A stretch of DNA of 64,000 bases from Thiomicrorhabdus chilensis DSM 12352 (GTDB lineage: Bacteria > Pseudomonadota > Gammaproteobacteria > Thiomicrospirales > Thiomicrospiraceae), in contig NZ_KI519609.1 of the NCBI RefSeq assembly GCF_000483485.1, positions 2,261,460-2,325,459 on the forward strand, written 5' to 3'. The notes under the pieces are model-generated. The model was given only the letters and a program-made list of their open reading frames with translations, searched no databases and was not told where the DNA came from. Every line of letters begins with the position of its first letter. The first letter of the stretch is position 1. This document shows positions 8,750 to 16,242 of this stretch, piece by piece. A program made the translations under genes and the position numbers.

Positions 8750-8938
8750 TCAATCAATACGGCAAGGTTCCTTGAGCGTCACAACCATGCCTTCATCAGA
8801 AGGCTTAAACACCGGATAACCCGCCGACTGCCAAGCGTTCATTCCACCCAGCAAATTGCTCACTCTGGAAAACCCCATCTCTGACAACACCTGTGTAGCC
8901 AACGCCGCACGACCAACCAATCGGCACACGACCAAAAC
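8750..8938 (-). pseudogene. Truncated rhodanese-like domain
   Basis: About 61 codons match only the C-terminal half of a single-domain rhodanese: V-V-C-R at the active-site loop, then a helix A-A-L-A-T-Q-V-L-S-E-M-G-F, and the hallmark N-L-L-G-G-M-N-A-W-Q-S-A-G-Y-P-V. The N-terminal half is missing: an in-frame TAG (8939-8941) stands two codons before the first possible start (TTG). The active-site loop after the Cys reads L-V-G-R-A rather than the usual S-G-x-R-S. I read it as a decayed remnant; expression as a short peptide is possible but not supported. Confidence 0.65.
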
Positions 8939-8957
8939 CTAATCAACGTAAACACCC

Positions 8958-8979
8958 TGTATCCACATAACTGGATACA
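8958..8979. repeat. Perfect 8-bp inverted repeat
   Basis: TGTATCCA, spacer CATAAC, TGGATACA. It lies between the rhodanese remnant and the terminator of the MBL-fold gene. No T-run follows, so it is not a normal terminator. Confidence 0.4.
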
Positions 8980-8985
8980 AGGCAC

Positions 8986-9026
8986 AAAAAAACCGGAAAC
9001 CTCAACAACGAGACTCCGGTTTTTTA
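8986..9026 (-). terminator. Terminator of the MBL-fold gene
   Basis: AAAACCGGA and TCCGGTTTT pair across a 17-base internal region that can pair further (CCTC/GAG). A-run and T-run flank it, so it may act in both directions. Confidence 0.7.
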
Positions 9027-9062
9027 TTTTAAAGACCTGTTAACGCCCTATTGAAAAATGGA

Positions 9063-9070
9063 CAGGCCTG
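9063..9070 (-). repeat. CAGGCCTG element, intergenic
   Basis: Minus-strand reading CAGGCCTGTCCATTTTTC. On the plus strand GCCTGC-TTAAAAT-GCAGGC makes a hairpin just after the stop of the MBL-fold gene. Confidence 0.7.
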
Positions 9071-9090
9071 CTTAAAATGCAGGCAGACAA

Positions 9091-10218
9091 TCAGTTGTCG
9101 TCTTTTTCTTCTGCCGGCAAATGGCGTAAAACGTCATTGAATATTTTACGCGCATTGCCTTTATAGGTCTGTGCATACACAGGACGCCACGCAAACTGGC
9201 TCTGATCAATTTTTAGCGCCTCATCCACCCCTTTGCCTGCACGAATCAATTCAAGCGACTCATCACGCATATACTTCAGATATTCGTATGTATCCTCAGC
9301 CACTTTCGCCATGGTTGACGGGCCGCCGTGTCCCGGAATCACCAACGCATCCTCTCCGGCATAGGCGCGCATCCGTTCAAAGGCTCCCATCCAGTCATGC
9401 GTATTGGTGTATGGGAAAACCGCAATCATCCGATCGGCATACCCCAGATCACCGGTAAACAGCAGTTTTTTCGAAGGCACAAAAGCCACCGTTGATCCTC
9501 GAGTATGCGCTTCGCCAAAATAGCGCAGCTCCACCGTTTCGCCTCCGCCAACATCAATCTCAGCCCGATCTTTAAATGTGGTGTATTTCGCCGTCATATT
9601 CCGTGCCGGTGCATAGAGAGCTTCATCGCCACGCAGCACCCCGCGTTCAACTCCTCTGTCAAACGCCTTATTAAAATCCTTGGTCGCAAATTCCTGCGAA
9701 TAAATATGGCGTACACCCACGTCCCACCAATAACTTGCACCTAAATTGGCGTGTCCCTGGTTATTCTCGATCACCACCCATTTCACAGGCTTATCGGTTA
9801 TACGTTTAATCTGCTTATGGGCGCTGTAGGCTACCACCGGATTCGGTCCGGCGTTATACACCATGATCCCATCCTCGAACTCCACAAAACTGATATTGTT
9901 GTTAAGACCAAAATTCTCTTTGGTGGCCCACATCAAAGCACCGGTAATGGTATAAACACCCTCTGCCGCCTTTTCCAACGGCGGAATCGGCAACTCCGGT
10001 CCAATATAGCCTTCATTCCGGACACGCTGCTGCACTTCCTCGGCGTAAGCGGCCACCGAAGTTAACTGGCTCTCTTTGGCATAATGCTGCATCCCCGCCA
10101 CAAACGGGTCCTGATACCCTTCTGTTTTGGCGGCAACGGCCGTCTGCATCCCTAACAACAAGGCACAAAGCCCACCCAAGCCTCTGCTTAAACCGGTTTT
10201 AATTTTTTTTAATCGCAT
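9091..10218 (-). CDS. Exported metallo-beta-lactamase-fold protein with degenerate metal site
   Basis: A roughly 375-residue periplasmic protein. The N-terminus from M-R-L-K-K-I-K-T is a typical signal peptide ending A-V-A-A. The fold is recognisable from F-G-L-N-N-N-I-S-F-V, G-E-A-H-T-R-G-S-T-V-A-F-V, L-L-F-T-G-D-L-G-Y and V-I-P-G-H-G-G-P. The later ligands (H, D, H) are kept, but the H-x-H-x-D-H motif reads E-N-N-Q-G-H, so three of four ligands of the first motif are lost. It resembles SoxH-like or alkylsulfatase-like exported hydrolases. It may bind one metal or act differently (inference). An ATG at 10245 would add nine mostly acidic residues before the signal peptide; GGAGG favours 10218. 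Confidence 0.7.
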   Translation of the reverse strand: MRLKKIKTGLSRGLGGLCALLLGMQTAVAAKTEGYQDPFVAGMQHYAKESQLTSVAAYAEEVQQRVRNEGYIGPELPIPPLEKAAEGVYTITGALMWATKENFGLNNNISFVEFEDGIMVYNAGPNPVVAYSAHKQIKRITDKPVKWVVIENNQGHANLGASYWWDVGVRHIYSQEFATKDFNKAFDRGVERGVLRGDEALYAPARNMTAKYTTFKDRAEIDVGGGETVELRYFGEAHTRGSTVAFVPSKKLLFTGDLGYADRMIAVFPYTNTHDWMGAFERMRAYAGEDALVIPGHGGPSTMAKVAEDTYEYLKYMRDESLELIRAGKGVDEALKIDQSQFAWRPVYAQTYKGNARKIFNDVLRHLPAEEKDDN

Positions 10219-10285
10219 ACGCAACGCATCCTCCACCCTATCCATTTCTGGCTCTTATTATTGTTATTCAAATGTTAATAAAAAA

Positions 10286-10319
10286 TGTAGCGCTCACTAC
10301 ACATAGAATAATGATTCTA
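10286..10319. promoter_or_regulatory. Two small inverted repeats in a divergent promoter region
   Basis: TGTAG-CGCTCA-CTACA (10286-10301) and TAGAAT-AATG-ATTCTA (10304-10319) lie between the MBL-fold gene and the thioredoxin-like gene. They are possible operators. The second loosely resembles a Fur-type AT-rich dyad, but the match is weak. Confidence 0.3.
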
Positions 10320-10421
10320 GTCTCTCCATGAAGCGTTTGCAACTGCCTTGCATCCTCTCACCGCTTGACGCATACTGGCCTGCAACCCGAATACCCATCG
10401 ATCATTGACAAGGAGAAAACC

Positions 10422-10979
10422 ATGGTCAGTTTAACCACTCCCATTTGCGAATTTAACCAGCCGGCCATCGACTTCAATCTGCCAGGCGTCGACGGCCAGA
10501 ACTGGACACTCGAAAAAGCCAAAGGGCAAAACGGCCTGCTGGTGATGTTCATCTGCAATCACTGTCCATACGTTAAAGCAATTCATCAACGGCTAGTGGA
10601 GGACACCCGCATTTTGCGCGATGAGTTCGGCATCAACAGCATCGCCATCATGTCCAACGACCCGAACGAATATGCCGAGGACTCCTTTGAAAATATGAAG
10701 AAAATTTCCGACGAATGGGGCTTTCCTTTCCCTTATGTGCTGGATGAAACCCAAGAAACGGCCAAAGCCTACGGTGCCGTGTGCACCCCAGACTTCTTTG
10801 GTTACAACGCCGATTTAAACTTGCAATACCGCGGCCGCCTCGACGAATCCCGCAAGGAAACCGCCCCCGAAGGTGTGCGCCGTGACCTGCTGGAAGCGAT
10901 GAAACAAATTGCGCAGAGCGGTCAAGGACCTTTGGAGCAAATTCCCAGCATGGGCTGCTCAATTAAATGGAAAGACTGA
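10422..10979 (+). CDS. Thioredoxin-like redoxin (AhpC/TSA-type fold)
   Basis: A 185-residue cytoplasmic thioredoxin-fold protein. Features are A-I-D-F-N-L-P-G-V-D-G near the start, the redox motif C-N-H-C-P-Y-V at about residues 46-52 after L-L-V-M-F-I, then V-L-D-E-T-Q-E-T-A-K-A-Y-G-A-V-C-T-P-D-F-F, with a cis-Pro-like T-P and an extra Cys. This is a recognised bacterial redoxin family of unknown substrate. ATG 10422 is preceded by AAGGAG at seven bases. It is divergent from the MBL-fold gene. Confidence 0.8.
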   Translation: MVSLTTPICEFNQPAIDFNLPGVDGQNWTLEKAKGQNGLLVMFICNHCPYVKAIHQRLVEDTRILRDEFGINSIAIMSNDPNEYAEDSFENMKKISDEWGFPFPYVLDETQETAKAYGAVCTPDFFGYNADLNLQYRGRLDESRKETAPEGVRRDLLEAMKQIAQSGQGPLEQIPSMGCSIKWKD

Positions 10980-11001
10980 ATTCGGCAAAAGCAAACCTGC
11001 T

Positions 11002-11024
11002 GGACGAGTCGCCCCCACTCGTCC
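11002..11024. repeat. Hairpin GGACGAGT/ACTCGTCC
   Basis: A perfect 8-bp stem with a 7-base loop shortly after the redoxin gene. No T-run follows. A second hairpin, CCTTAC/GTAAGG, lies at 11074-11093. Confidence 0.4.
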
Positions 11025-11045
11025 GGACGGTCGCGCCGATATAGA

Positions 11046-11053
11046 CAGGCCTG
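11046..11053 (+). repeat. CAGGCCTG element, intergenic
   Basis: Reads CAGGCCTGCTGGTTTT, identical over 16 bases to the copies at 57150 (minus) and 58742. Confidence 0.8.
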
Positions 11054-11225
11054 CTGGTTTTACACTGTATTTTCCTTACGCCTTTTGGTAAGGTAGAAAG
11101 TGTCGTTGAGCAAAGACTGGCTTCCTATCCGGAGCCATGCCGAGCCTTAACAATAACGACTCCCCATCCCGCCGCAACGATGCGCCTATCCGATTTCAGA
11201 AATCAACTTTGCCAAGGATTTTGCC

Positions 11226-12353
11226 ATGAACAGACCACTTTGCGTATTGCTCGCGCCCGACAGCTTTAAAGGTTCGCTCAGCGCCATTGAGTTTTGCGAC
11301 ATTGCCACTCGGGTGATTCAGTCTCACCATCCGCAGGCGCAGGTGATTTCCCGCCCCATGTCGGACGGTGGTGAAGGGTTTGTGGACAGCTTCGTATTTG
11401 CCGGTCTGGCTGAAAAACAGACGTTATGGACATCCAATGCCCTGGGACGCAAAACCAAAGCCCAGTTCGCTTGGCAAGAACATACCAAAACCGCCATGAT
11501 TGAAATGGCGCAGGCCTCAGGCCTGCCCGGGATTCGCCCGGAAGAACGCAACCCTTTACAGACCCACACCTATGGCACCGGACAAATCATTCAGGCGGCG
11601 CTTGAACTGGGCGCCAAAAAAATCGTACTGGGGCTGGGCGGCTCGGCCACCAATGATGGCGGTGCGGGCGCCTTGCAAGCCTTGGGAATCCCGCTTCTCA
11701 ACGCCCAAGGAAAAGAGATCAATTTAGGAGGTCAGGGCTTGCGCAATCTGGCTCAAATCGGTGACATCCCCGCCCACTTGCTGGAGGTGGAATGGCAGCT
11801 GGCGTGCGACGTCACCAACCCGTTACTGGGAGAACATGGAGCGACCGCAGTGTTCGGTCCGCAAAAAGGGGTGACGCCACAGAACTTCGACATATTGGAA
11901 AACGGACTCAAAAACTGGGCGCAGGCCATAACCGCCAAAACCGGAAAGGAAGTAGCCGAAATTCCGGGATCCGGTGCGGCAGGCGGCATGGCAGCGGGAT
12001 TCATTGGCCTGCTTAACGCCCAGGTCAGCCCAGGATTTGAGATTCTGAACCAAACCCTGCAACTGGATACTTTACTCGAAAGCCAATCTATCGACTGGAT
12101 CATAACCGGCGAGGGGCGCATGGATCTGCAAACCCGCTATGGCAAACTGCCAATGCGCATCGCGGAAATGGGACTCAAACACAAGATCCCAACCATCGGG
12201 ATTTGCGGCACTTTACAATGTGCACCCGAAGATTTGCCGGAATTCCAGGCGCTGTTCAGCATCCTCAACGCCCCGATGCACGAAATCGAGGCGTTTCAGC
12301 AAACTCCGCAAATGCTGCACGATACCCTAAGCTCCCTCTTCCGCCTCATCTGA
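11226..12353 (+). CDS. glxK: Glycerate kinase (GlxK/GarK type)
   Basis: Phosphorylates D-glycerate, feeding glycolate/glyoxylate-derived carbon into lower glycolysis. The 375-residue protein has the family signatures: A-P-D-S-F-K-G-S-L-S-A at the N-terminus, the R-P-M-S-D-G-G-E-G motif at about residues 43-51, L-G-L-G-G-S-A-T-N-D-G-G-A-G near 137-150 and I-I-T-G-E-G-R-M-D near 293. Family relatives release 2-phosphoglycerate; I cannot tell the product from sequence. AAGGA precedes the ATG by seven bases. It appears monocistronic, with no other photorespiration gene beside it. Confidence 0.9.
   Translation: MNRPLCVLLAPDSFKGSLSAIEFCDIATRVIQSHHPQAQVISRPMSDGGEGFVDSFVFAGLAEKQTLWTSNALGRKTKAQFAWQEHTKTAMIEMAQASGLPGIRPEERNPLQTHTYGTGQIIQAALELGAKKIVLGLGGSATNDGGAGALQALGIPLLNAQGKEINLGGQGLRNLAQIGDIPAHLLEVEWQLACDVTNPLLGEHGATAVFGPQKGVTPQNFDILENGLKNWAQAITAKTGKEVAEIPGSGAAGGMAAGFIGLLNAQVSPGFEILNQTLQLDTLLESQSIDWIITGEGRMDLQTRYGKLPMRIAEMGLKHKIPTIGICGTLQCAPEDLPEFQALFSILNAPMHEIEAFQQTPQMLHDTLSSLFRLI
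11518..11525. repeat. CAGGCCTG element inside glxK
   Basis: Encodes S-G-L-P. No T-rich tail on either side, so this may be a chance occurrence. Confidence 0.5.
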
Positions 12354-12403
12354 CAACTGACTGATCCAATTTCCGTGCGGATCATCAGTGAATCTAGCCC
12401 CGC

Positions 12404-12431
12404 CTGTTTGGCGTAAACGCCTGCCAAACAG
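12404..12431. repeat. Hairpin CTGTTTGGC/GCCAAACAG
   Basis: A perfect 9-bp stem with a 10-base loop, abutting the CAGGCCTG element at 12433. It may help terminate glxK transcription but lacks a close T-run. Confidence 0.5.
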
Positions 12432-12432
12432 A

Positions 12433-12440
12433 CAGGCCTG
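12433..12440 (+). repeat. CAGGCCTG element, intergenic
   Basis: Reads CAGGCCTGCCGATTTTC, 16 bases identical to the argS copy at 48792. A further CAGGC follows at 12455. Confidence 0.8.
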
Positions 12441-12511
12441 CCGATTTTCAAAACAGGCTTTTCTCCGCCTTTATTTTTTCAAGATTTTCAGCCGACTAGC
12501 TTCCCACCCGA

Positions 12512-12540
12512 CAGTCACAAAGCTGTTATACAAGCTTCAT
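12512..12540 (+). promoter_or_regulatory. Pho-box-like heptamer array
   Basis: Three heptamers at exact 11-bp spacing, CAGTCAC, CTGTTAT and GCTTCAT, are separated by AAAG and ACAA. Against the PhoB half-site CTGTCAT they match at 5, 6 and 4 of 7 positions, and the AT-rich 4-base spacers fit. It lies 66 bases upstream of the btaA-like gene. Confidence 0.45.
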
Positions 12541-12606
12541 AAATGATTAAAAAACCGCTTTTAAGATGGTCAATTGAAGACTTAGGCCATCAAAAGGGTA
12601 GCATTC

Positions 12607-13899
12607 ATGAGCATCAGCACGGCAACTGCGGAACCGATCAAAACCAAAAACCTGCTCGATTCGGCAGTCAACAACACCTCCATCTTCAGCCGCAAAGGGC
12701 TGCTGGATCGACTGTTCACTACCTGGTTCGACCGCTTGGTTTACCCTCAAATCTGGGAAGATCCGGAGGTGGATATCCAGGCTTTGCAGCTCAATGCCCA
12801 GTCACGCATCTTCACCATCTCTTCCGGCGGCTGCAATGTGCTCAACTACCTGACCGAACATCCGGCCTCCATCACCGTAGTGGATCTCAATGAAGCGCAC
12901 ATCGCTCTGTTGAATCTCAAGCTGGTGGCCATTGAACACCTGCCCGACCAAGCCTCTTTTTTCGACTTCTTCGGCAAAGCCAATCTCAAAAAAAATCTGG
13001 ATCGCTACCACGCCTACATCAAACCCAACCTGGATCAGAAAACGCAGGATTACTGGGAAGGGAAAACCAGCCTCTTCGGCAAAAAGCGCATCGAACTGTT
13101 CACCGACGGCTTTTACCGCCACGGTCTGCTTGGGCAATTCATCGGCTTCATCCATTGGATCAGCAAGCGCCTTGGCTATGACATTTCGCAACTGATGCGC
13201 GCCCGCACCTCAGAAGAACAAAGCGCCCTGTTCGAACAGCATGTCGCACCGGTGTTCGACACCCGTCTGGTCAAGTTTCTGTGTCACCGTTCCGTAGTGA
13301 TGTACAGCCTTGGCATTCCACCGGCCCAGTTCGACGAGATGAATCAGGAGTCCAAAGAGGCCAAACTGGGCATGCATAACCTGCTAAAAGAACGCGCCCG
13401 CCACTTGGCATGCGACTTTCCGCTGAAAAACAACTATTTTGCCTGGCAGGCTTTCAACCGCGAATACGATCTGACTCATCGTCAGGCGATTCCGCGCTAT
13501 CTGCAAAAAAATCAATTTGAAACCCTGCAACAAGAACGCAGCAAGGTTCATGTCCATCACCTTTCCATGACCGAGCGCCTTAAACAGATGCCGGCACACA
13601 GCCTCAACGCCTACCTGTTTCTGGATGCACAGGATTGGATGAATGAAACCCAACTGCACGAACTTTGGCAAGAGGTTAACCGCACGGCCATGCCGGGCGC
13701 ACGCGTAGTCTTCAGGACCGCCGGAACCCAGTCACCACTTGAACAGAAGCTCTCCCCGGATTTACTACGCCACTGGCAGAGCGATGCCGAAGAGAATCAG
13801 CGCTACACCCAACAGGATCGCTCCGGCATCTACGGCGGTGTATTCCTTTACCGTAAAGACAATCAGGAAACCGACCTGAGCCAGACACCCCAGGACTAG
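12607..13899 (+). CDS. btaA: BtaA-like 3-amino-3-carboxypropyl transferase (DUF3419)
   Basis: The family enzyme BtaA moves the 3-amino-3-carboxypropyl group of S-adenosylmethionine to diacylglycerol, making diacylglyceryl-homoserine, the precursor of betaine lipid DGTS. The 430-residue protein has the family N-terminus Y-P-Q-I-W-E-D-P-E-V-D, a SAM-binding strand-loop I-S-S-G-G-C-N at 71-77 and acidic V-V-D-L-N at 91-95. The C-terminal part includes L-F-L-D-A-Q-D-W-M and a late R-T-A-G. AAGGG precedes the ATG by eight bases. It heads an operon with a GNAT-like gene 10 bases downstream and a PlcP-like gene. No BtaB-type N-methyltransferase is nearby. The family is clear; the lipid product here is inferred. 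Confidence 0.8.
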   Translation: MSISTATAEPIKTKNLLDSAVNNTSIFSRKGLLDRLFTTWFDRLVYPQIWEDPEVDIQALQLNAQSRIFTISSGGCNVLNYLTEHPASITVVDLNEAHIALLNLKLVAIEHLPDQASFFDFFGKANLKKNLDRYHAYIKPNLDQKTQDYWEGKTSLFGKKRIELFTDGFYRHGLLGQFIGFIHWISKRLGYDISQLMRARTSEEQSALFEQHVAPVFDTRLVKFLCHRSVVMYSLGIPPAQFDEMNQESKEAKLGMHNLLKERARHLACDFPLKNNYFAWQAFNREYDLTHRQAIPRYLQKNQFETLQQERSKVHVHHLSMTERLKQMPAHSLNAYLFLDAQDWMNETQLHELWQEVNRTAMPGARVVFRTAGTQSPLEQKLSPDLLRHWQSDAEENQRYTQQDRSGIYGGVFLYRKDNQETDLSQTPQD

Positions 13900-13909
13900 A
13901 GTAAATAGG

Positions 13910-15079
13910 ATGATTGGAACGCCAAGCATGACAATGAAACCACCTGAAATCGCCTGGTCTCGAGCGCACAATTTTGTATTGGGTCTCAATAGCCTGCAAC
14001 AGGGCGATTCAAATGAACAGCCGGTTTACCAGGGCTGCAAGGCAATTCACAACATCAATACCGAACTGGAAACGGTGATCATCGACAATCATGCCTTTCC
14101 ACTGACACGCAATGAAACCGACTACGACAACAGCTATGTGTGCTCGCCTTATACCGCCTACATCCGTTACGCTCGTGACGAACTTGGCCTGCTCAAAAGC
14201 CGCAAACTACGCTGGTTGATGAGAGGCGTGATTGTCATGGCGGCAGGCTTGCTCAGGCTTGGAAAAATAAACCAGACGGTGTCGGTCAATAACTGGCTGT
14301 TTTCGACCAACCCCCTGCCCAAATGGCAGGACAAAACCGTTAAAGCGTTAACCCAGAAATTGATCCAGTCCAACCCGCAACACAGTCTCAGCATTCGTTC
14401 CTTGAACTGTGAGACCGATGGTGCCTTGATGCAACATCTGGCCGCCAATGGTTGGATCATGCTACCGGCGCGCCAAGTGTATCTGTTTCTTCCTGATGAA
14501 AAGGGCGAGAATCCACCTTGGTGGAAACGCAACAATGTGCAAAACGATCAACGGCTGTTACGCAAAACGCCGCTAAAACGGGTGGAACCCAATCAACATC
14601 AGGCACAGGACTTTGTCGAAATCGAACGTTGCTTCAACCAGCTGTTCATCGAAAAACATTCCGCCTTCAACCCGCAATTCAGCGCCGAATACTTCAAGTT
14701 CTTGCATCAACAGAAACTGGTCGAATTTTACAGTTATCGTGATGAGACCGGGCGAATCGTCGCCAGTCTGGGGATGTTCACCCAACATGGCGTACTCACC
14801 GCCCCCATTGTCGGTTACGACACCCATCTACCCAAGTCGCTCGGACTCTATCGCTTACTGATGGCCACACTGCTGGAACTGACGCGGGAGCGCAACTTGC
14901 CTTTGAACTTGAGTTCCGGAGCCGGACATTTCAAACGCCAGCGCGGCGGCCAAGCGGTGATTGAATACACCGCCTTGTATGTGCGCCACCTGCCCTGGAA
15001 TCAACGCTGGATACAGAACGGTTTTGCCAAATTGCTCAACCGTTTCGCAGCGGACTTCCTGCAAAAACACGAACTCTAA
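13910..15079 (+). CDS. GNAT-like acyltransferase of unknown substrate
   Basis: A 389-residue protein. The C-terminal half (about 220-375) looks like a GNAT or FemX-like N-acyltransferase: F-V-E-I-E-R-C-F-N-Q-L-F, then a strand pair V-E-F-Y-S-Y-R-D-E-T-G-R-I-V-A-S-L-G-M-F, and L-G-L-Y-R-L-L-M-A-T-L-L-E-L-T near the usual CoA-binding helix. The N-terminal half has a long hydrophobic helix around residues 100-120 (G-V-I-V-M-A-A-G-L-L-R-L), possibly for membrane association. Its place between btaA and plcP suggests a lipid substrate (inference). The start is uncertain: ATG 13910 has only AGAG upstream, with other ATGs at 13928 and 13934. Confidence 0.6.
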   Translation: MIGTPSMTMKPPEIAWSRAHNFVLGLNSLQQGDSNEQPVYQGCKAIHNINTELETVIIDNHAFPLTRNETDYDNSYVCSPYTAYIRYARDELGLLKSRKLRWLMRGVIVMAAGLLRLGKINQTVSVNNWLFSTNPLPKWQDKTVKALTQKLIQSNPQHSLSIRSLNCETDGALMQHLAANGWIMLPARQVYLFLPDEKGENPPWWKRNNVQNDQRLLRKTPLKRVEPNQHQAQDFVEIERCFNQLFIEKHSAFNPQFSAEYFKFLHQQKLVEFYSYRDETGRIVASLGMFTQHGVLTAPIVGYDTHLPKSLGLYRLLMATLLELTRERNLPLNLSSGAGHFKRQRGGQAVIEYTALYVRHLPWNQRWIQNGFAKLLNRFAADFLQKHEL

Positions 15080-15137
15080 CAAAATGAAATCGACTCTATT
15101 CCACCCGAATTTGAACCTGAAACAAGGCTAAAAAACC

Positions 15138-16064
15138 ATGAACCAAGCACACACCCCTGAATGGATGCAGTTGCAAACAGAAGTGATGTCGGAACTGCAC
15201 AATGCGGGGAGCTCCCCGGCAGACGCCAAAACGGAGAATGAAACTGAACCCCAACATTCAGATTCATCGGTCAATCGCCATTACCGCACCATCTGGATAT
15301 CCGATACACACTTGGGTTCAAAGGGGTGTAAAGCGGACTACCTAAGCGAATTTCTCAAACAACACAACTGCGACACTCTGATTCTGGTCGGCGACATCAT
15401 CGACGGCTGGCGCATGCGCAAGCGTGTCTATTGGCCGCAAGCGCACACCAATGTGATCCGCCGCATCCTCACGCGCGCCAAACGGGGCACCAAAGTCATC
15501 TACATTACCGGCAACCACGACGACATGCTGCGTCGCTATTCGGGCATTCAGTTCGGCAATATCGATCTGGTGGACGAATACTTTCACACCACGGCAGACG
15601 GTCGTAAAATCTGGTGCATCCACGGTGATCAGTTCGACGGTGTGGTGCAATGCCACCGCTGGATCGCCCTGTTCGGCGATTTTCTATATGAAACCGTACT
15701 CCACTTCAACCGCTGGTTCAACCAAGCGCGGCATCGCCTAGGCTTTGGCTATTGGTCGCTTTCGGCCTACCTCAAAGGAAAAGTAAAACGCGCCGTCAAC
15801 TTCATCTCCGACTTTGAAACCGCGGTCGCAAAGGAAGCACACAACCAAGGGATGGACGGTGTGGTGTGCGGACACATCCATCATGCGGAAATCCGTCAGA
15901 TCGGCGAAGACATCACCTATTACAATTGCGGCGACTGGGTCGAATCCTGCACCGCTCTGGTGGAGCACCATGATGGAAAAATCGAACAGATTCACTGGGT
16001 GAAAATCGACCATCAAAACCGTCCGTCTGAAGAAGGTTCCGAACCCGTTCTTCAACCCACTTAA
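15138..16064 (+). CDS. plcP: PlcP-like metallophosphoesterase
   Basis: A 308-residue calcineurin-like phosphoesterase with an extra 48-residue N-terminal segment. All metal-site motifs are present: S-D-T-H at 55-58, G-D-I-I-D at 85-89, G-N-H-D-D at 125-129, H-G-D-Q-F-D at 162-167 and G-H-I-H-H-A at 245-250. Databases often call such proteins UDP-2,3-diacylglucosamine hydrolase. The sequence around S-D-T-H-L-G-x-x-G-C-K-A-D is typical of PlcP, the phospholipase C-type enzyme that turns phospholipids into diacylglycerol under phosphate starvation. The neighbouring btaA-like gene supports this reading. Diacylglycerol released here would be the substrate of BtaA (inference). Confidence 0.75.
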   Translation: MNQAHTPEWMQLQTEVMSELHNAGSSPADAKTENETEPQHSDSSVNRHYRTIWISDTHLGSKGCKADYLSEFLKQHNCDTLILVGDIIDGWRMRKRVYWPQAHTNVIRRILTRAKRGTKVIYITGNHDDMLRRYSGIQFGNIDLVDEYFHTTADGRKIWCIHGDQFDGVVQCHRWIALFGDFLYETVLHFNRWFNQARHRLGFGYWSLSAYLKGKVKRAVNFISDFETAVAKEAHNQGMDGVVCGHIHHAEIRQIGEDITYYNCGDWVESCTALVEHHDGKIEQIHWVKIDHQNRPSEEGSEPVLQPT

Positions 16065-16114
16065 ACGCTTTCTAAACAAAGAATACCTTGCGGTTAATCC
16101 TTTTTAATCCGAGT

Positions 16115-16140
16115 CAAATCCGCGCTTTTTAACGGATTTG
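16115..16140 (+). terminator. Hairpin after the lipid operon
   Basis: CAAATCCG and CGGATTTG form a perfect 8-bp stem with a 10-base loop. There is no T-run after it, so its terminator function is uncertain. Confidence 0.4.
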
Positions 16141-16155
16141 GCGCTTAGATCTGGA

Positions 16156-16163
16156 CAGGCCTG
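16156..16163 (+). repeat. CAGGCCTG element, intergenic
   Basis: Core followed by CCTATTTTT, between the plcP-like gene and the exonuclease gene. Confidence 0.7.
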
Positions 16164-16242
16164 CCTATTTTTAAGAATTGCTCACCAAGCCGGTCGGCAA
16201 CTGTTAAAATAAGCGTTTTTAATTTCGATACAAAAGACTTCC

